NCBI GenBank assembly: GCA_002352705.1
Contig: DEIW01000060.1
Location: forward strand, 409 to 27,311
From: Bacteroidales bacterium UBA2764
GTDB lineage: Bacteria; Bacteroidota; Bacteroidia; Bacteroidales; Paludibacteraceae
Reading direction: 5' to 3'
Length of the DNA stretch: 26,903 nt
Made by a program: the position numbers and the translations under genes. Below are positions 22,937 to 26,903 of this stretch, piece by piece; position 1 is the first letter of the stretch; every line of letters starts with the position of its first letter. Below the pieces are notes generated by a model that saw only the letters and a program-made list of their open reading frames with translations, searched no databases and was not told the DNA's origin.

Positions 22937-23944
22937 TTATTTCTTTTCTGCTTCCAGCAGATATTCCGCTATCTGTACGGCATTGAGGGCGGCACCCTTG
23001 CGAATCTGGTCGCTGACGCACCAGAAACTCAGGCCACAGTCCTCCGTCAGGTCTTTCCGGATACGTCCGATAAAGACTTCGTCTTTGCCGCTGAGGAACA
23101 ACGGCATAGGGTATATTTTATTCTCCGGTTCGTCCATCAGTACGCATCCAGGCGCGTTCTCGAAAGCGGCGCGGGCCTCATTGATACTGATAGGGCTTTC
23201 CGTCTCAATCCAGATGCTCTCGCTATGTGCTCTGAGAGAAGGTACACGAACGCAGGTGGCACTCACTTTGATGTCCGAGTGCATGATTTTGCGTGTCTCG
23301 TTGTACATCTTCATCTCCTCTTTGGTATATCCGTTGTCTGTAAAGACATCTACATGAGGTATGACATTATAAGCTAATTGGTATGCGAACTTGTTCACCG
23401 TCACTTCTTCTCCGTTCATCAGCTGGCGGTATTGTGTCTCCAATTCTTTCATTGCCTGTGCGCCGGCTCCGGACGCAGCCTGATAGGTAGCGACGTGTAC
23501 GCGCCGGATATGGCTCAGACGCTCAATAGCCTGTAATGCCACTACCATCTGGATAGTGGTGCAATTGGGGTTGGCAATGATATTTCGCGGTCTGACGAGC
23601 GCATCGGAGGCATTCACTTCCGGTACCACCAACGGGACATCTTCATCCATCCGAAAGGCAGAGGAATTATCAATCATAACTGCACCGAAACGCGTGATAT
23701 CTTCCGCATACGTGCGTGATACGTCTGCGCCTGCGGATACAAAAGCAATATCGACGCCTCGAAAAGCGTCGTCATGTCGGAGGAGTTGAACTGTATGTTC
23801 TTTACCGTGGAAAAAATATGTAGTGCCGGCACTACGCTCCGAACCAAATAGTCTGAGTTCGGAAACCGGGAATTGCCGCTGTTCGAGAACAGCGAGCAAC
23901 TCCTGTCCGACAGCGCCGGAGGCGCCAACAATAGCGATAACCAT
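22937..23944 (-). CDS. asd: Aspartate-semialdehyde dehydrogenase
   Basis: Asd reduces beta-aspartyl phosphate with NADPH to aspartate semialdehyde, the branch point to lysine/diaminopimelate, threonine and methionine. The 335-residue protein has GASGAVGQE (residues 7-15) for NADP binding, SAGADVS, IDNSSAFRM and the active-site C128 in NPNCTTIQ. The RVPSLRAHSESIW segment supplies the substrate-binding Arg and His. It lies two bases after the winged-helix gene and four before the U32 gene, inside the long operon. Confidence 0.96.
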   Translation of the reverse strand: MVIAIVGASGAVGQELLAVLEQRQFPVSELRLFGSERSAGTTYFFHGKEHTVQLLRHDDAFRGVDIAFVSAGADVSRTYAEDITRFGAVMIDNSSAFRMDEDVPLVVPEVNASDALVRPRNIIANPNCTTIQMVVALQAIERLSHIRRVHVATYQAASGAGAQAMKELETQYRQLMNGEEVTVNKFAYQLAYNVIPHVDVFTDNGYTKEEMKMYNETRKIMHSDIKVSATCVRVPSLRAHSESIWIETESPISINEARAAFENAPGCVLMDEPENKIYPMPLFLSGKDEVFIGRIRKDLTEDCGLSFWCVSDQIRKGAALNAVQIAEYLLEAEKK

Positions 23945-23946
23945 AG

Positions 23947-24141
23947 TTATGCCAATGCTACAATAGTGTCAGCTTCTTTCTCCTCGAAGTTCAGTTTTCC
24001 TTCGCGGGCAAGCCAACCCAACGCCAAGTACAAGTCCTCGTTTTTCAGTTTAGTAGCTTTCTTGAGGGCTTTCAAACCTTGTGCGCCGTTCTGCAGTGCA
24101 CCCCATACGAGGCCTGCATTCTCTCCAATTTTAGTAATCAT
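23947..24141 (-). CDS. Small winged-helix protein (DUF2582 type)
   Basis: The 64-residue protein opens with KIGENAGLVWGAL and continues LKKATKLKNEDLYLALGWLAREGKL. This matches the small Bacteroidota winged helix-turn-helix family annotated as DUF2582 (from memory). A DNA-binding regulator is implied by the fold, but no target is known. Only two bases separate it from asd, and 43 from fabF. Confidence 0.8.
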   Translation of the reverse strand: MITKIGENAGLVWGALQNGAQGLKALKKATKLKNEDLYLALGWLAREGKLNFEEKEADTIVALA

Positions 24142-24184
24142 AATACCTTAAAGAATTTAATGACTAATATGAGTGAATTATGGG

Positions 24185-25444
24185 TCACTCTTCCCATCTC
24201 TTAAATACCAGACAGGCATTATGTCCTCCGAATCCGAAGGTGTTGCTCAATGCATATCTGATGTTACGCTTTTGCGCTTTATCAAAAGTGAAGTTGATGC
24301 GATAGTCGATATTCTCATCCGCATCTTCAGGGTCATGATTAATAGTAGGCGGAATTATTCCGTCCTTGAGAGCCATGATACAAGCAAGTGCTTCCACTGC
24401 TCCGGTTGCGCCGATCAGATGACCGGTCATGGATTTGGTAGAGTCGAGATTCATCTCATACACATGTTCTCCGAATACTCGCTGGATAGCTTGTATCTCT
24501 GCTACGTCCCCCAGCGGAGTAGAGGTGCCATGAGTATTGATAAAATCAATATCGTCAGGCTGTAGTCCGGCGTCTTTGAGCGCTAGTCTCATCACACGTT
24601 CGGCTCCTTTCCCCTCGGGATCCGGGGCTGTCATATGATAAGCATCCGAGGTCATCCCTTCTCCGACAATCTCGGCGTATATCTTGGCTCCGCGTGCTTT
24701 GGCATGCTCATACTCTTCCATAATCAGGCATGCCGCTCCTTCTCCGAGGACGAATCCGTCCCGTGATTTGGAAAACGGCCGGCTGGCTGTGGATGGCGAG
24801 TCGTTCCTCGTAGAAAGTGCATGCAGAGAGTTAAAGCCGCCGATACCGGTGTAGGTCACATCTGCATCTGCTCCGCCGGTTAACAGCACATCTGCATGCC
24901 CCAGACGAATCTGGTCAAAAGCCGAACCTACGGCATGAGAGGAAGACGAGCAAGCGGTGCTCACGGAGAAACTCGGACCTCCTAATCCGAAACGGATGGA
25001 TATCTGTCCGGCTGCAATACTTGGTATCGCCTTAGGAATCATGAACGGATTGAAACGCGGTACGCCATCTCCTTTGGCGAAATCGATAATCTCTTCCTCT
25101 GTAGATTGCAAACCGCCCATACCGCTTCCCCAGATTACCCCTACGCGGCTACGGTCTTCTTGCTCCAGATCCAAACCACTGTCCCGCAAAGCTTCATCCG
25201 CCACGCAGACAGAAAATTGCGAATAGCGGTCCATCTTACGTGCCTCTTTACGATCTATGACTTTTGTAGGATCAAAACCCTTTACCTCACCGGCAAACTG
25301 GGTTTTGAACAGATGCGCATCAAAGGACGTGATAGGCGCTATACCGTTCTTTCCGGCTATAAGAGCCTGCCATGTCTCTGGCGCAGAATTACCCACTGGT
25401 GTCAAGGCTCCGAGGCCTGTTATAACTACGCGTCTTAACTCCAT
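24185..25444 (-). CDS. fabF: 3-oxoacyl-[ACP] synthase II (FabF)
   Basis: FabF condenses malonyl-ACP with acyl-ACP in fatty acid elongation. The 419-residue protein carries the Cys-His-His triad: C165 (STACSSSSH), H305 (NTHGTSTPLGD) and H342 (SMTGHLIGATG), plus K337. Its partner acpP lies 75 bases upstream with a strong hairpin in the gap. In many Bacteroidota fabF is followed by rnc; here a small winged-helix gene follows instead. Confidence 0.98.
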   Translation of the reverse strand: MELRRVVITGLGALTPVGNSAPETWQALIAGKNGIAPITSFDAHLFKTQFAGEVKGFDPTKVIDRKEARKMDRYSQFSVCVADEALRDSGLDLEQEDRSRVGVIWGSGMGGLQSTEEEIIDFAKGDGVPRFNPFMIPKAIPSIAAGQISIRFGLGGPSFSVSTACSSSSHAVGSAFDQIRLGHADVLLTGGADADVTYTGIGGFNSLHALSTRNDSPSTASRPFSKSRDGFVLGEGAACLIMEEYEHAKARGAKIYAEIVGEGMTSDAYHMTAPDPEGKGAERVMRLALKDAGLQPDDIDFINTHGTSTPLGDVAEIQAIQRVFGEHVYEMNLDSTKSMTGHLIGATGAVEALACIMALKDGIIPPTINHDPEDADENIDYRINFTFDKAQKRNIRYALSNTFGFGGHNACLVFKRWEE

Positions 25445-25468
25445 CTTTAGTAAACGTAATAAAATAGC

Positions 25469-25501
25469 ATACGAGTTTACAGTATTCCCGTAAACTCGTA
25501 T
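25469..25501 (-). terminator. Hairpin between acpP and fabF, possible attenuator
   Basis: ATACGAGTTTAC pairs perfectly with GTAAACTCGTAT around a 9-base loop (12-bp stem). On the minus strand it is followed by GCTATTTTATT, a weak T-run. It probably ends or slows some transcripts, or protects the acpP message, giving more ACP than FabF. Confidence 0.65.
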
Positions 25502-25519
25502 TCCCTCTGTGGATTCAGA

Positions 25520-25756
25520 TTACTTTGTTGCATTCTCAACGTAAGCGATAGCATCACCTACGGTAGCAATCTTCTGTGTGTCCTCATCTGGAATAGAGAT
25601 ACCGAACTCTTTCTCAAACTCCATGATCATTTCTACAGTATCCAGAGAATCTGCACCAAGATCCGTTTGGAAATTAGCCTCGTTGGTTACTTGTGATTCC
25701 TCTACACCCAGTTTATCAACGATGATTGCTTTTACTTTTGCTTCAATTTCTGCCAT
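25520..25756 (-). CDS. acpP: Acyl carrier protein
   Basis: The 78-residue acidic protein carries the phosphopantetheine site GADSLDTVE with S37, and the usual helices (VKAIIVDKLGV, FEKEFGISIPDED). It is the central carrier for fatty acid synthesis. It has its own promoter and is the first gene of the long minus-strand run to yidD. Confidence 0.98.
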   Translation of the reverse strand: MAEIEAKVKAIIVDKLGVEESQVTNEANFQTDLGADSLDTVEMIMEFEKEFGISIPDEDTQKIATVGDAIAYVENATK

Positions 25757-25841
25757 AATACTACTTCTTTTAGTTAATATTTATGTGTGTTTTTATTAAT
25801 AATCGTAACAACTTGTTTTCGCCTATTCAGCAAAAACGGCA

Positions 25842-25873
25842 CAAAATTACTGCTTTTTTCTTAATTATGCAAA
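25842..25873 (-). promoter_or_regulatory. Bacteroidota promoter for acpP
   Basis: TTTG, a 20-base spacer ending AAAAAAGCAG, and TAATTTTG on the minus strand. The leader to the ATG is about 80 bases. The -33 element lies just beyond the stop of the metallophosphatase gene. Confidence 0.75.
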
Positions 25874-25883
25874 TTTTTTTGGC

Positions 25884-26717
25884 TTATTTTTCATTTTTGT
25901 CACTTAAATGTAGCATAATCTTGCCTAAATACACTCCGCTTTTGCCCATTTGGCAAACAGGAATGCTGTCTCCGTCGATATTCGCCACCCTCAGATGATC
26001 ATACATTTGATGGGTGTGTCCGCCGATTACGACATCTATTCCGCGAGTATGTTGTACCAAGGCCGTATCGCATACATCTCCGGAGGCTTTTCCGAAGGTG
26101 CCCATGTGGCTCAGGCAGATGACGACATCACATTTTTGGGCACGCAACGTATCGGCCATGGATTGGGCTATCGGGTATGGGGCTAAAAAACGGACAGGGG
26201 AAAAATTCTTTTCGGCAATCAATCCTTCTGGATCGCATCCCAAACCGAAAATACCTATTTTTAACGCCCCCTTCCGGACAATAGTATATGGTTTGACGAT
26301 GTTTTCAAGTGCCGTTCCGGAAAAGTCATAATTGGCGCATACGAAAGGAAAACGGGCTGACTTAAGGATGGTTGCCAGCGTATCCAGGCCGTTGTCAAAC
26401 TCATGATTGCCAAGAGTGGCTGCATCGTAACGCATTCTATTCATGGCTTCAATCTCTACGCGGCCTTTATAAATATTAAAATAAGGTGTGCCTTGACAAA
26501 AATCTCCTGCATCTACCAAAAGCAGGTTCCGGTCTGTTTTCCGTTCTTGCTCTATCAACCCCATCCGTCGGGCATAGCCGCCTTGGCCATTAGCCTTGGG
26601 CTCTACTTGGGAATGAGTGTCATTGGTGTGAAGGATAGTCAAGTGATCCTGCTGTGTGCATGACGAGAGAAAGAGCACTATGCAAAGCGTAAAAAATACG
26701 GATAATGAATTTTTCAT
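25884..26717 (-). CDS. Metallophosphatase lipoprotein (5'-nucleotidase N-terminal domain type)
   Basis: The 277-residue protein has a lipoprotein signal (MKNSLSVFFT then LSSC, Cys20), which fixes the start at 26717; the longer open frame upstream overlaps the previous gene. Metal-binding motifs of the calcineurin-like UshA N-terminal domain are all present: NDTHS (D33, H35), GDFCQGTP (D72), GNHEFD (N104, H105), SHMG and GGHTH. The C-terminal substrate-specificity domain of full 5'-nucleotidases is absent. Bacteroidales often encode the two domains as separate neighbouring genes; the partner is not in this window. A role in nucleotide or phosphate scavenging in the periplasm is inferred. Confidence 0.9.
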   Translation of the reverse strand: MKNSLSVFFTLCIVLFLSSCTQQDHLTILHTNDTHSQVEPKANGQGGYARRMGLIEQERKTDRNLLLVDAGDFCQGTPYFNIYKGRVEIEAMNRMRYDAATLGNHEFDNGLDTLATILKSARFPFVCANYDFSGTALENIVKPYTIVRKGALKIGIFGLGCDPEGLIAEKNFSPVRFLAPYPIAQSMADTLRAQKCDVVICLSHMGTFGKASGDVCDTALVQHTRGIDVVIGGHTHQMYDHLRVANIDGDSIPVCQMGKSGVYLGKIMLHLSDKNEK

Positions 26718-26733
26718 GGCATATATGAAATGT

Positions 26734-26903
26734 TTAGAATCGTTTGTTAATCTCCTCATCGGAAAGGAGAGAAAGGATGATTTTTCCGTCGTTGGTACGG
26801 CGATATTGGGGCAGGGAAACGAGCTTGAGAACCAAATCGCGCATCTCCTCTTCTGTAAGCTGTCTGCCGGACGGGATAGCGGCTTTTTCGGCAAGAGACA
26901 TAG
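26734..26903 (-). CDS. mutL: C-terminal end of DNA mismatch repair protein MutL (probable), cut by window edge
   Basis: The last 56 codons of a gene entering from the right read AAIPSGRQLTEEEMRDLV, then NDGKIILSLLSDEEINKRF. The pattern AAI..G..L..EEM..L......... DGK.......EE...F resembles the C-terminal end of Bacteroidota MutL, which lies in the dimerisation domain. With so little sequence the call is tentative. The stop is 16 bases before the metallophosphatase ATG, so the two may be co-transcribed. Confidence 0.55.
   Translation of the reverse strand, partial: MSLAEKAAIPSGRQLTEEEMRDLVLKLVSLPQYRRTNDGKIILSLLSDEEINKRF

Overview
The window looks like a chromosomal segment of a Bacteroidales (Bacteroidota) bacterium. 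The evidence is a PorW/SprE-type lipoprotein of the type IX secretion system (T9SS), a T9SS type A sorting domain, the Bacteroidota promoter form TTTG-19/20-TAnnTTTG seen at six places, genes mostly without Shine-Dalgarno sites, and the neighbour set DUF4271-hemD-rnpA-yidD. I see no transposase, integrase, phage gene or CRISPR array.

Region 1 (1-13264, + strand) is a closely packed gene run. Three secreted, repeat-built surface proteins come first: one cut by the window edge, one of 432 aa and one of 1917 aa. They share modules with each other. An outer-membrane beta-barrel with an unusual N-terminal domain follows, then tsaB (t6A tRNA modification), then porW. The surface proteins are probable T9SS cargo and PorW is part of that machine, so the secretion theme is coherent. 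tsaB is a housekeeping passenger.

Region 2 (13263-16112) holds a minus-strand tRNA-Pro(GGG) with its promoter, its terminator and a decayed partial copy of itself. Next are miaB, a short promoter-to-terminator transcription unit (candidate small RNA A), a 33-codon ORF, greA and a HIT-family hydrolase.

Region 3 (16120-18635, - strand) carries a pseudouridine breakdown pair (psuK then psuG), a DUF2147 exported protein, and a second short transcription unit (candidate small RNA B) that resembles unit A in promoter, leader words and length.

Region 4 (18720-26903, - strand) is housekeeping. trmD has its own promoter. A long, partly overlapping gene run follows from the acpP promoter: acpP, fabF, a small winged-helix protein, asd, a U32-family protein, DUF4271, hemD, rnpA, yidD. 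Upstream of acpP are a lone metallophosphatase lipoprotein and the 3' end of what is probably mutL.

Two themes cut across the window. First, many genes act on tRNA: TsaB, MiaB and TrmD all modify position 37, the U32 protein probably acts at position 34, RnpA matures 5' ends, and PsuK/PsuG recycle pseudouridine. Second, several gene junctions and two coding regions carry short stuttered words with periods of 7-8, 11 or 15 bases.
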